Program-made: the position numbers and the translations under genes
From: an uncultured Corynebacterium sp.
Lineage (GTDB): Bacteria > Actinomycetota > Actinomycetes > Mycobacteriales > Mycobacteriaceae
DNA: 7,153 bases
Reading direction: 5' to 3'
Assembly (NCBI GenBank): GCA_943908385.1
Contig: CALTTF010000083.1
Coordinates: 1-7,153, forward strand
Notes under the pieces: generated by a model
Databases searched by the model: none
What the model saw: only the letters and a program-made list of their open reading frames with translations
What the model was told of the DNA's origin: nothing
Part shown: positions 1 through 5,367 of the stretch, one piece after another
Position numbering within the stretch: the stretch's first letter is position 1
Layout: each line of letters opens with the position of its first letter

Positions 1-448
1 CGATAGCGACCGGGCCGATGACCATCGGCAGGTGCCATGCGTCGTTGCCGCCGCAACGGTTCTTTGCATCCTCGACCTCGCCCTTGTCTTCCTTCAGCGG
101 GGAGTCGGAGCCAGCGAAGACAGCCTGGTTAGCGATGAAGTTCTTGATGCCGGAGCCGGAGCCGGTCGCGTTGTACGCGAGGTTCGCACCGGAGACAGCC
201 TCGGAGTAGCGGGTGCCGAAGTACTCCATAGCGTTCTTCTGGGAGGTAGCACCCTCGGCGACGAGCTGGCCGGTCTGGCCGGAGAGGCCCTCGATGGAGC
301 CTGCGTCCTGGCCCTCGGCAGCGCTGTCGCCGCCACCGTTAGCGTTGTCGGTGCCGTTGTCGTTGGAGTCACCACAAGCAACGAGGGTGACGGAGGTCAG
401 TGCAGCGAGACCTGCGACTGCTGCAGTGCGCTTGATGTTACGGATCAC
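1..448 (-). CDS. pstS: PstS, phosphate ABC transporter substrate-binding lipoprotein (5' part, cut by left edge)
   Basis: PstS is the extracytoplasmic receptor that captures inorganic phosphate and delivers it to the PstCAB permease. The visible 149 residues begin with a basic n-region, a hydrophobic stretch (about residues 9-22) and the lipobox LVAC with Cys25 as lipidation site. An Asn/Gly/Asp-rich linker follows (about 26-50), then the mature domain with phosphate-binding-type segments GATSQ (66-70), TGSGSG (95-100) and AGSDSPL (112-118). The start is the GTG at 446-448: it gives a complete signal peptide and has a GGAAAGG Shine-Dalgarno site 7 nt upstream. The C-terminal part lies outside the window; the family is usually about 370 residues. 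Many GCT, GGT, TCC and AAC codons suggest high expression. The gene is read in the same direction as mshD but is separated from it by 264 bp with its own regulatory signals, so it is probably transcribed independently and induced by phosphate starvation. Confidence 0.95.
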   Translation of the reverse strand, partial: MIRNIKRTAAVAGLAALTSVTLVACGDSNDNGTDNANGGGDSAAEGQDAGSIEGLSGQTGQLVAEGATSQKNAMEYFGTRYSEAVSGANLAYNATGSGSGIKNFIANQAVFAGSDSPLKEDKGEVEDAKNRCGGNDAWHLPMVIGPVAI

Positions 449-455
449 GGGGATA

Positions 456-462
456 CCTTTCC
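456..462 (-). promoter_or_regulatory. Shine-Dalgarno site of pstS
   Basis: On the minus strand the sequence GGAAAGG lies 7 nt before a GTG codon. It fixes that GTG as the pstS start, since no ATG in this frame would give a lipoprotein signal peptide. Confidence 0.75.
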
Positions 463-556
463 GGTGCGAATTCAGATTGCTTCTGAGCATCGGTCTCAGG
501 CGACCCTTGGCGCCTTTGGGCGCAATAGTGTCCGTGCCTGAGTGCTCACATTTGGG

Positions 557-562
557 AAGCTA
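557..562 (-). promoter_or_regulatory. Candidate -10 element of pstS
   Basis: TAGCTT on the minus strand fits the actinobacterial TANNNT pattern. It begins 9 nt after the last GTTCACC-like heptamer (572-578), which is the spacing at which a PHO box takes the place of the -35 element in activator-dependent promoters. It would give a leader of roughly 100 nt. The hexamer overlaps a 5-bp inverted repeat (GAAGC/GCTTC, 556-570). No transcription start can be proven from sequence, and other weak -10 candidates exist in the gap. Confidence 0.35.
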
Positions 563-571
563 CGGGCTTCT

Positions 572-631
572 CGTTAACCATGCGACCCCTAAACGGTGAA
601 CAATGAGTTAACTTTGGGAACTCCTGTGAAT
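572..631 (-). promoter_or_regulatory. PHO box-like heptamer array upstream of pstS (PhoR/PhoP-type regulator)
   Basis: Reading the minus strand toward pstS there are five GTTCACC-like heptamers: ATTCACA (625-631), GTTCCCA (615-621), GTTAACT (606-612), GTTCACC (595-601) and GTTAACG (572-578). The start-to-start steps are 10, 9, 11 and 23 nt, about one, one, one and two helical turns. The pair GTTAACT-n4-GTTCACC matches the direct-repeat heptamers spaced by 4 nt known for actinobacterial PhoP/PhoR response regulators. Placement in front of a phosphate-binding protein gene supports the reading. The exact boundaries and number of functional repeats are inferred. Confidence 0.6.
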
Positions 632-712
632 TACTGGTGCGTTCTGTGTCACATTCCGGACGCTAAAGAGTGCCGCACCACCCATATCCACCGGTTCCGC
701 ACCTCTAACTGA

Positions 713-1699
713 TCACGCGGCGCGCACCGCATTCGCCTGGTCGGCGGGACCTGCGGAGTAGACGACATGGCGCTCCGCCACCTCGAACCCCATGGCTTCG
801 TACCTGCGCACGGCCGGCACATTATCGGCCTCGACGTACAGGATGACCCGGCGCGATCCGCCGGAAACGAGGTGCTCGAGCCCGGCGCGCATGAGCGGGT
901 CGCCGAGTCCGCGGCCGCGGAAATCGGAGGACAGCCCCACGACGTAGACCTCGCCCACCTCCTCCGAGTGGCGCTTGGTCCAGTGGAAGCCAGCCAGCGG
1001 GGGCAGAGCAGACGCGTCAACTCCAGACTCAGCACCGTCAGCGGCCCACAGCAGGCGCACGCCGTCGGGGTTGAACCAAGGGGTGTCCATGCCGTCGTGA
1101 AGCGAGGCGAGCGACCAGCCGCCCTGCTCGGGGTGCCAGGAGAACGCGTCGTTGTTCACCTCCAGCCAGGCCTTCTCGACGGCGTCGCGGCCGAAGCGGC
1201 CGACGGATTCGGCGTAGCTGAGGTCCTCGAAACCGGAAGGCAGCGCATCGCCGGTGGCGCCGAATCCGCCGATGCGCTGCAGGGCGGCGCCGTCGACGGC
1301 CATGACGAGCAGCTCACGGGTGGGATGCAGCGCCAGGCGCCCGGCGAGAGCCCGTGCGGCGGGCAGGTTTCCGTGGGCCCACAGGCCGGCGTTGGGGCGG
1401 GCGTCGAGCACGGTTTCAGCGAGGGCTGTGCCGTGGCCGTTGCGGCGGTGGTCGGGGTCCACGACCAATTCGGCGGAGCCGTCGGGGGCGCAGGCGGCGA
1501 GGGAGGTGAGGGTGCCGTCGATAAGCGATGCCCAGTAGACGTGGTCCGACGCGCGGCCGAGCTCTTTTGTGAACCCTTCGGAAAAGGCCTCGACACCGTC
1601 GGTGTCCTGCGCGCGGACGAGCAATGCGCGGGCGGCGTCGACCAGCGCGGATTCGGCGCCGAGGTCGACGCGCTGCACTCCGGAAGAACCCTGTGTCAT
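713..1699 (-). CDS. mshD: Mycothiol synthase MshD (acetyl-CoA:Cys-GlcN-Ins acetyltransferase)
   Basis: MshD acetylates the cysteinyl amine of Cys-GlcN-inositol with acetyl-CoA, the last step of mycothiol synthesis, in the cytoplasm. The 328 residues form two tandem GNAT domains, as in known MshD. The N-terminal one has a motif A-like segment, LVVDPDHRRNGHGTAL (78-93). The linker and start of the second domain contain the MshD-typical NNDAFSWHPEQGGWS (182-196). The C-terminal, catalytically important GNAT domain has VVGLSSDFRGRGLG (253-266, acetyl-CoA pyrophosphate loop) and YVEADNVPAVRRYEAMGF (288-305, motif B). The length is normal for the family. The start ATG lies 6 nt downstream of a TANNNT hexamer with no Shine-Dalgarno site, so the mRNA is probably leaderless. 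It diverges from the lmeA-like gene across 22 bp. No strong terminator is visible between its stop and pstS. Confidence 0.95.
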   Translation of the reverse strand: MTQGSSGVQRVDLGAESALVDAARALLVRAQDTDGVEAFSEGFTKELGRASDHVYWASLIDGTLTSLAACAPDGSAELVVDPDHRRNGHGTALAETVLDARPNAGLWAHGNLPAARALAGRLALHPTRELLVMAVDGAALQRIGGFGATGDALPSGFEDLSYAESVGRFGRDAVEKAWLEVNNDAFSWHPEQGGWSLASLHDGMDTPWFNPDGVRLLWAADGAESGVDASALPPLAGFHWTKRHSEEVGEVYVVGLSSDFRGRGLGDPLMRAGLEHLVSGGSRRVILYVEADNVPAVRRYEAMGFEVAERHVVYSAGPADQANAVRAA

Positions 1700-1705
1700 A
1701 CCCCC

Positions 1706-1715
1706 AGGCTACGGT
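1706..1715. promoter_or_regulatory. Overlapping divergent -10 elements of mshD and lmeA (leaderless)
   Basis: The ten bases AGGCTACGGT hold two -10 hexamers. TACGGT (1710-1715) reads rightward and TAGCCT (1706-1711, minus strand) reads leftward; both fit TANNNT. They share the central TA at 1710-1711. From the end of each hexamer to the A of its ATG there are exactly 6 nt, so initiation at the usual distance would start each mRNA on its start codon. Neither gene has room for a Shine-Dalgarno site in the 22-bp gap. No convincing -35 is seen on either side, which is common in Corynebacterium. Promoter activity is inferred. Confidence 0.6.
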
Positions 1716-1721
1716 AAAGGC

Positions 1722-2462
1722 ATGAGGGTGAAGGTGCTCGTGACGGTCGCGTGTGTCGTGGCGCTCGCGTTCGGCGCGGATGCGGCGGTGGCGGCGCATG
1801 TGGAGCGCGCGCTGGCCACGCACGCGCGGGAGGCGGACGACCTTCCGTCGGAGCCGGACACGTACGTCGGCGGCCTCCCGTTCGCGCAGGTCGCGGTGAC
1901 CGGGAAGGTGCCGCGCGTGAGCTTCCAGGCGCTCGACGTGCGCGTCGACGGAGTGGGGATCGCGAATTCGCGCACTGATATCTACGGCGTTACCGTCGAC
2001 GCGGGCAGGGCCGTGCGGGCGGATTTCGCGGGCACGACAGCCAAGCGCGTGGAGCACACCCTGTCGCTCGACGGCGTCGCATTCGGCCAATTGCTGGGCA
2101 TGACGGATCTGGATATCGCGAATCCGTACGATATTTCGCCGGCCGGCGGCACGGCGAGCGAAGCGCAGCTCACGGGCACGGTCCCGGGCACGGACGAGAA
2201 GACGTCGGCGGTGGTCACCCTGCGGATCGACGGCACGGCATTCCGCATGGAGCCGACGCAGCTTATCGACGTCCCGCCTGCCCTCGCCCCCGCCGTCACC
2301 GACGCGTACACCCTCGAGTTGGACACCCGCGACCTACCCATCGGCGCGCAGGCCGACCTCGTGGAAGTGGCAGGCGGCTCCATCCGTTTCTCCGCGCAAC
2401 AGCACGACGTGGAAGTGACCGACGAGCTGCTCTCCCCCATCGCTGCTCCCGCCAACGGGTGA
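1722..2462 (+). CDS. lmeA: LmeA-like exported phospholipid-binding protein (DUF2993)
   Basis: LmeA-family (DUF2993) proteins sit in the cell envelope, bind phospholipid, and in mycobacteria are needed for normal mannan elongation of lipomannan and lipoarabinomannan. This 246-residue protein has a short basic start and a hydrophobic segment (about 5-25) that looks like a signal peptide or signal anchor. The DUF2993 region follows from about 38 to 232, with GGLPFAQVAVTG (50-61), a beta-rich pattern of alternating residues and LDVRVDGVGI (71-80). The start at 1722 is chosen because it gives the signal segment and lies 6 nt after a TACGGT hexamer; in-frame sequence upstream is antisense to mshD. 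A VTVAC stretch ends at Cys11 but is too near the N-terminus for a credible lipobox. The symbol rests on the family plus position beside mshD, where M. tuberculosis has Rv0817c/Rv0819 (from memory). Function in this organism is inferred. Confidence 0.7.
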   Translation: MRVKVLVTVACVVALAFGADAAVAAHVERALATHAREADDLPSEPDTYVGGLPFAQVAVTGKVPRVSFQALDVRVDGVGIANSRTDIYGVTVDAGRAVRADFAGTTAKRVEHTLSLDGVAFGQLLGMTDLDIANPYDISPAGGTASEAQLTGTVPGTDEKTSAVVTLRIDGTAFRMEPTQLIDVPPALAPAVTDAYTLELDTRDLPIGAQADLVEVAGGSIRFSAQQHDVEVTDELLSPIAAPANG

Positions 2463-2463
2463 C

Positions 2464-2469
2464 TACTCT
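2464..2469 (+). promoter_or_regulatory. Candidate -10 element of the nitrobindin-like gene (leaderless)
   Basis: TACTCT fits TANNNT and begins 2 nt after the lmeA stop codon, ending 8 nt before the ATG at 2478. The purine run AGGGG (2472-2476) is only 1 nt from the ATG, too close to act as a normal Shine-Dalgarno site, so a leaderless mRNA is the better explanation. Read-through from lmeA across this 15-bp gap is also likely. Confidence 0.45.
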
Positions 2470-2477
2470 TTAGGGGC

Positions 2478-3206
2478 ATGAGCGATAACGAGAACACGCA
2501 GAACGAAACCGCTAACGCTGAAAACTCACAGAACTCGGAGAACGCTGCCGCGAAGCTGAACGGCAGCGACGCCGTCAACCTCGCCGCGGAGCAGTCCAAG
2601 GGCACCGCGCACCGCAATATTCCGGGGCTGGGCCTGGACGAGATCCCGCTGCCGGACGACACGGCCAACCTGCGCGAGGGCCCGAACCTGCACGACGGCC
2701 TGCTCGGCCTGCTACCGCTGGTGGGCGTGTGGCAGGGCGAGGGCCAGGCCGTGGAGCTGCCGGCATCACCGGAGGAAGAGCCGAAGGATTACGCCTTCGG
2801 CCAGCAGCTGGTCATCTCCCACGACGGCGAGAATTACCTGCGCTTCGACTCCCGCATCTGGCGCATCGATGAGAACGGCGAGCCGACCGGCGCCGACCAG
2901 CGCGAGACCGGTTTCTGGCGTATCTCGCTGACCGACGAGATCGAGGTGACGCTGGCCAACTCCCGCGGCCTGGTGGAGATCCTCTACGGCTCCCCCGTCA
3001 ACGAGCGCGCGTGGCAGATCACCTCCGCGTCCACCATCGCGACGGAGCAGGGCCCCGCCAACCACGGCCCGGGCAAGCGCATGTACGGCCTGATGCCGAA
3101 CAACAACCTGGGTTGGGTCGACGAGCGTGTGGCCGCCGGCTCCGCCGACGACGATCTCGTGTTCATCCCCTACATGTCCGCCGAGCTGAAGCGCATCGCG
3201 GGCTAA
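2478..3206 (+). CDS. Ferric nitrobindin-like protein (FABP-like beta-barrel, heme-ligand His apparently absent)
   Basis: This cytoplasmic protein belongs to the nitrobindin/THAP4-type beta-barrel family, related in fold to fatty-acid-binding proteins. True nitrobindins bind ferric heme and isomerise peroxynitrite. Of 242 residues, about 1-25 are Asn/Glu/Gln/Ala-rich low complexity. Residues 30-80 form an actinobacterial N-terminal region including NLAAEQSKGTAHRNIPG (34-50) and DTANLREGPNL (61-71). The barrel starts with the signature GVWQGEG (83-89) and runs to the C-terminus. In heme-binding members a histidine near the C-terminus ligates the iron. Here the corresponding end reads PYMSAELKRIAG (231-242), with Tyr232 where the His is expected, and no His lies after His196. 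It is therefore best called nitrobindin-like, ligand unknown, and resembles M. tuberculosis Rv0813c rather than the heme-binding Rv2717c. It follows lmeA after 15 bp and is convergent with pabC. Confidence 0.85.
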   Translation: MSDNENTQNETANAENSQNSENAAAKLNGSDAVNLAAEQSKGTAHRNIPGLGLDEIPLPDDTANLREGPNLHDGLLGLLPLVGVWQGEGQAVELPASPEEEPKDYAFGQQLVISHDGENYLRFDSRIWRIDENGEPTGADQRETGFWRISLTDEIEVTLANSRGLVEILYGSPVNERAWQITSASTIATEQGPANHGPGKRMYGLMPNNNLGWVDERVAAGSADDDLVFIPYMSAELKRIAG

Positions 3207-3224
3207 GAGAGGGGCTAGCCGGCG
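3197..3224. terminator. Possible bidirectional terminator hairpin between convergent genes
   Basis: CGCGGGCTA (3197-3205) and TAGCCGGCG (3216-3224) can pair in 8 of 9 positions around a 10-nt loop. The arms contain both stop codons of the convergent nitrobindin-like and pabC genes, which are only 8 bp apart. No T-run follows on either side, so this is weak evidence for termination. Confidence 0.3.
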
Positions 3225-4114
3225 ACGGCGGCGTCGATAAGCTTGCGGATTTTCGCTTCGTCTTTCTTGCCCGGCGCGGGAAGCTCTTTTCCGTCGATGG
3301 CGGTGACGCGCACCCCGCCGCGCACGGAGCTGACCAGCCAGACCTGGTCGGAGCCCAGCAGGTAGTCGACGTCGATGTCTTTTTCTTTGCAGCGCCAGCC
3401 GTCTTTCTCGGCGCGGGCGAACACCGCGGCTTGAGTTGTGCCGGGCAGGACGTCGCCGCCGGTCGTGGGCGTGCGCAGCTTGTCGCCGCGGACGACGATC
3501 ACCGATGACGTGGCGCCCTCGAGCACGCGCCCGGTGGCGGGGTCGATGTAGACGACGTCGTCGAAGCCGCGGCTCTTCGCCCAGCGCACCGCCGACATGG
3601 ATGCCGCGTAGTTGAGCGTCTTCGCGCCGACGGTCAGCCACGGCGTCTCCTCGGTGGCGGCGAGCGTGCAGCCGCGCGGGGCGGTCATCACTTTCGCGCC
3701 GCGCTCGCGCAGTTCCCGCTGTTCGCGCGGGATGGGGCGCACCGTCACCCACGCGCTGGGCACGCCGGTGGATTCGCGGCCGCGGGTGTAGGTCCACTGG
3801 CATTTCGCGTCGACGTCGGCCGGCTCCAGGCCGGATTCGCGCACGAAGTCGGCGACGGCTTCCTCGGTCGCTTTGCGCCACGCCTCGGCGGGCGGTTCCG
3901 GGAGGTCGAGTAGGCGCGCGGAATTGGTGAAGCGCGCCAGGTGCGCATCCACATTCGTGGGGGCGCCGCCGGCAACGAGGATGGTCTCAAAACAGCCGTC
4001 GCCCCTTGTTACGGCCGCATCATCCCAGTACACGTGCGGCAAACTAGGGTTCTGCCGGCGCATGGAGCCGCCGAACGGCTCGACGAGGTAAATGACTGCG
4101 TTGTTCGGGCCCAT
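3215..4114 (-). CDS. pabC: Aminodeoxychorismate lyase (PLP fold-type IV)
   Basis: PabC releases pyruvate from 4-amino-4-deoxychorismate to give p-aminobenzoate for folate synthesis, in the cytoplasm with PLP. The 299 residues show the class IV aminotransferase layout. The N-terminal domain has TRGDGCFETI (36-45). The likely Schiff-base lysine is Lys165 in GAKTLNYAASMSA (163-175), which lines up with the LKHLN-type motif of E. coli ADC lyase. The PLP-site segment is LEGATSSVIVV (198-208), and LPGTTQAAVF (223-232) follows. Branched-chain or D-amino-acid aminotransferases share this fold, but the RGDG start and the K-T-L-N motif favour ADC lyase. The ATG at 4114 retains the EPFGGSMRRQNP segment that precedes the fold; a start at the internal Met18 would remove most of it. 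A CATAAT sequence lies 8 nt upstream, with no clear Shine-Dalgarno site. It diverges from ygfZ, which itself depends on folate. Confidence 0.85.
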   Translation of the reverse strand: MGPNNAVIYLVEPFGGSMRRQNPSLPHVYWDDAAVTRGDGCFETILVAGGAPTNVDAHLARFTNSARLLDLPEPPAEAWRKATEEAVADFVRESGLEPADVDAKCQWTYTRGRESTGVPSAWVTVRPIPREQRELRERGAKVMTAPRGCTLAATEETPWLTVGAKTLNYAASMSAVRWAKSRGFDDVVYIDPATGRVLEGATSSVIVVRGDKLRTPTTGGDVLPGTTQAAVFARAEKDGWRCKEKDIDVDYLLGSDQVWLVSSVRGGVRVTAIDGKELPAPGKKDEAKIRKLIDAAVAG

Positions 4115-4122
4115 ATCTGCCC

Positions 4123-4128
4123 ATTATG
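4123..4128 (-). promoter_or_regulatory. Candidate -10 element of pabC
   Basis: CATAAT on the minus strand matches TATAAT in five of six positions and ends 8 nt before the pabC ATG. No Shine-Dalgarno site is seen, so a leaderless or nearly leaderless mRNA is likely. It sits beside, but does not overlap, the ygfZ -10 in the 33-bp gap. Confidence 0.45.
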
Positions 4129-4134
4129 CCCGCG

Positions 4135-4140
4135 TAGACT
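4135..4140 (+). promoter_or_regulatory. Candidate -10 element of ygfZ (leaderless)
   Basis: TAGACT fits TANNNT and ends 7 nt before the GTG at 4148, the distance at which transcription would begin on the start codon. There is no Shine-Dalgarno sequence. This spacing favours 4148 over the in-frame GTG at 4142 as the start. Confidence 0.5.
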
Positions 4141-4147
4141 CGTGGAC

Positions 4148-5293
4148 GTGAGTACCTACCGTTCGCCCCTGTTGAGTTTTTCTGGTGCGGCCGAGCTGCC
4201 CGACGCGACGAGCACGCTTATCGACGCCGCAGGCGTCCCCTCCCACTACGGCGACCCCCTGCGCGAACAGCGTTTCATCTCGCGCGGCGGCGTTGCTGTG
4301 GACCGCAGCCACCGCACGGTGATCCGCGTGGCCGGCCCCGACGCCGCGGAGTTTTTGAACAACCTCCTGTCGCAGAAACTCGACGACGTCCCCGTGGGCT
4401 TCTCCGCCTCCTTCTGCGACTTGGACATGCAGGGCCGCATCCTCCACCACGGCGACCTCACCCGCGCAGAGGACGCGTTCTACCTGGACACCCCGTCCTA
4501 TCTGGGCGAGTCGTTGCTGGACTACCTGACGAAGATGATCTTCTGGTCGGATGTCACGGTCGAGGAGGCCAACCTGGGGATCATCACGGTGCTCGGCGCG
4601 CCCGGCTCGTTCGCCGTGCCGGAATCCACAGGCGCCGTATTCTCCCGCGAGGTCGACTGGGCCGGGCCGCGCCGCATCGATATCGCGGTGCCGCGCGAGC
4701 AGCTTTCCGACGCCTACCGCACCCTCACCAGCGCCGATGCCGGCCTGGAAAAGGCCGGCCTGATGGCGTTCACCGCCGAGCGCGTCAAAGCACTCGAGCC
4801 GGAACAGCGCGCCGACCTGGACGCGAAATCCATCCCGCACGAGGCGCCCACGCTGATCGCGCGCGGCGGCCGCGCTGGCGCCGTGCACCTGAATAAGGGC
4901 TGCTACCGCGGGCAGGAGACCGTCGCGCGCGTGGAGAACCTCGGGCGCTCCCCGCGCCTGCTCGTGCTCGTGCACCTAGACGGCTCCGCACCGGCGGAAC
5001 CGGAGGCAGGCTCACCCGTCACCGTCGGCGGGCGCACCGTGGGCCGCCTCGGCACCGTCGTGCACGACTGCGACTACGGGCCGGTCGCCTTGGCATTGGT
5101 GAAGCGCTCGGCGCTCAATATTCCAGCTGCGGGCACCAGTGATTCCCCGCTCACCCTGGATATTGAGGCTGGCGACAAGGAAAACGGCACCATCACCGTC
5201 ACCGCCGCCGTGGACATCGATTCCTTGCCGGCGGATGAGGGGGAAAAGGCGGGACGCGCCGCCGTCGATAAGCTACGCGGGCGTGCCCACTAG
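4148..5293 (+). CDS. ygfZ: YgfZ/GcvT-type folate-binding protein, Fe-S cluster maintenance
   Basis: YgfZ proteins bind tetrahydrofolate and support assembly or repair of certain Fe-S enzymes in the cytoplasm. Starting at the GTG at 4148 the protein has 381 residues. The diagnostic YgfZ signature KGCYRGQE lies at 250-257 with the invariant Cys252. The N-terminal GcvT-like domain includes DRSHRTVIRVAGPDAAEFLNN (52-72, compare the R-x-x-x-x-V-x-G-x-D-A motif) and FCDLDMQGRILH (89-100). The C-terminal domain has VTVGGRTVGRLGTVVH (291-306). About 40 acidic and Ala-rich residues follow the core. The open frame extends upstream to 3941, but that part is antisense to pabC and not homologous, so it is excluded. 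The gene diverges from pabC across 33 bp, probably has a leaderless mRNA, and ends 9 bp before a strong hairpin. Confidence 0.9.
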   Translation: MSTYRSPLLSFSGAAELPDATSTLIDAAGVPSHYGDPLREQRFISRGGVAVDRSHRTVIRVAGPDAAEFLNNLLSQKLDDVPVGFSASFCDLDMQGRILHHGDLTRAEDAFYLDTPSYLGESLLDYLTKMIFWSDVTVEEANLGIITVLGAPGSFAVPESTGAVFSREVDWAGPRRIDIAVPREQLSDAYRTLTSADAGLEKAGLMAFTAERVKALEPEQRADLDAKSIPHEAPTLIARGGRAGAVHLNKGCYRGQETVARVENLGRSPRLLVLVHLDGSAPAEPEAGSPVTVGGRTVGRLGTVVHDCDYGPVALALVKRSALNIPAAGTSDSPLTLDIEAGDKENGTITVTAAVDIDSLPADEGEKAGRAAVDKLRGRAH

Positions 5294-5302
5294 ATGCGTA
5301 TG

Positions 5303-5353
5303 ATCCCCGCACCCCACGCGCAACACGCGACCTGGGGTTTTACAAGCGGGGAT
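5303..5353. terminator. Nested hairpin terminator after ygfZ
   Basis: The inner hairpin pairs ACCCCA (5311-5316) plus CGCG (5317-5320) with CGCG (5326-5329) and TGGGGT (5333-5338), with a CAACA loop and a 3-nt bulge. It is followed rightward by TTTT (5338-5341), as in an intrinsic terminator for ygfZ. Outer arms ATCCCCGC (5303-5310) and GCGGGGAT (5346-5353) enclose it. The DUF3073 gene ends 15 bp away on the other strand, so the element may act on both transcripts, though leftward there is no T-run. Confidence 0.7.
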
Positions 5354-5367
5354 TCACACGGATCTAG

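Noticed and set aside
497..526. A small GCGCC/GGCGC hairpin in the pstS leader as a riboswitch
   Set aside because: The stem is only 5 bp with a 4-nt loop and no further conserved structure. It does not resemble any riboswitch class that I know.
32..541. A 169-codon plus-strand frame opposite pstS
   Set aside because: The minus strand has a start, Shine-Dalgarno site, lipobox and PstS motifs, so the plus frame is its shadow.
661..712. A possible terminator hairpin after mshD (GTGCCGCACC with GGTTCCGCAC)
   Set aside because: Only 8 of 10 positions pair, with two separate mismatches and no T-run. The two CCGCACC copies are better seen as a chance direct repeat.
767..1717. A 316-codon plus-strand frame opposite mshD
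   Set aside because: The minus strand encodes a complete MshD with both GNAT domains. The plus frame is low-complexity Gly/Val/Ala/Glu with no homology that I recognise.
1569..1721. A 51-residue N-terminal extension of the lmeA-like protein
   Set aside because: It would bury the signal segment inside the protein and overlaps the conserved mshD 5' end. The ATG at 1722 restores a normal exported protein.
2766..3881. A 371-codon minus-strand frame across the nitrobindin-like gene and pabC
   Set aside because: It is Arg-rich, spans two recognised genes in other frames and has no domain; it is typical of GC-rich shadow frames.
3941..4147. A 69-residue N-terminal extension of YgfZ
   Set aside because: This stretch is antisense to the conserved pabC start and does not look like YgfZ. 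The GTG at 4148 with TAGACT 7 nt upstream gives the expected N-terminus.
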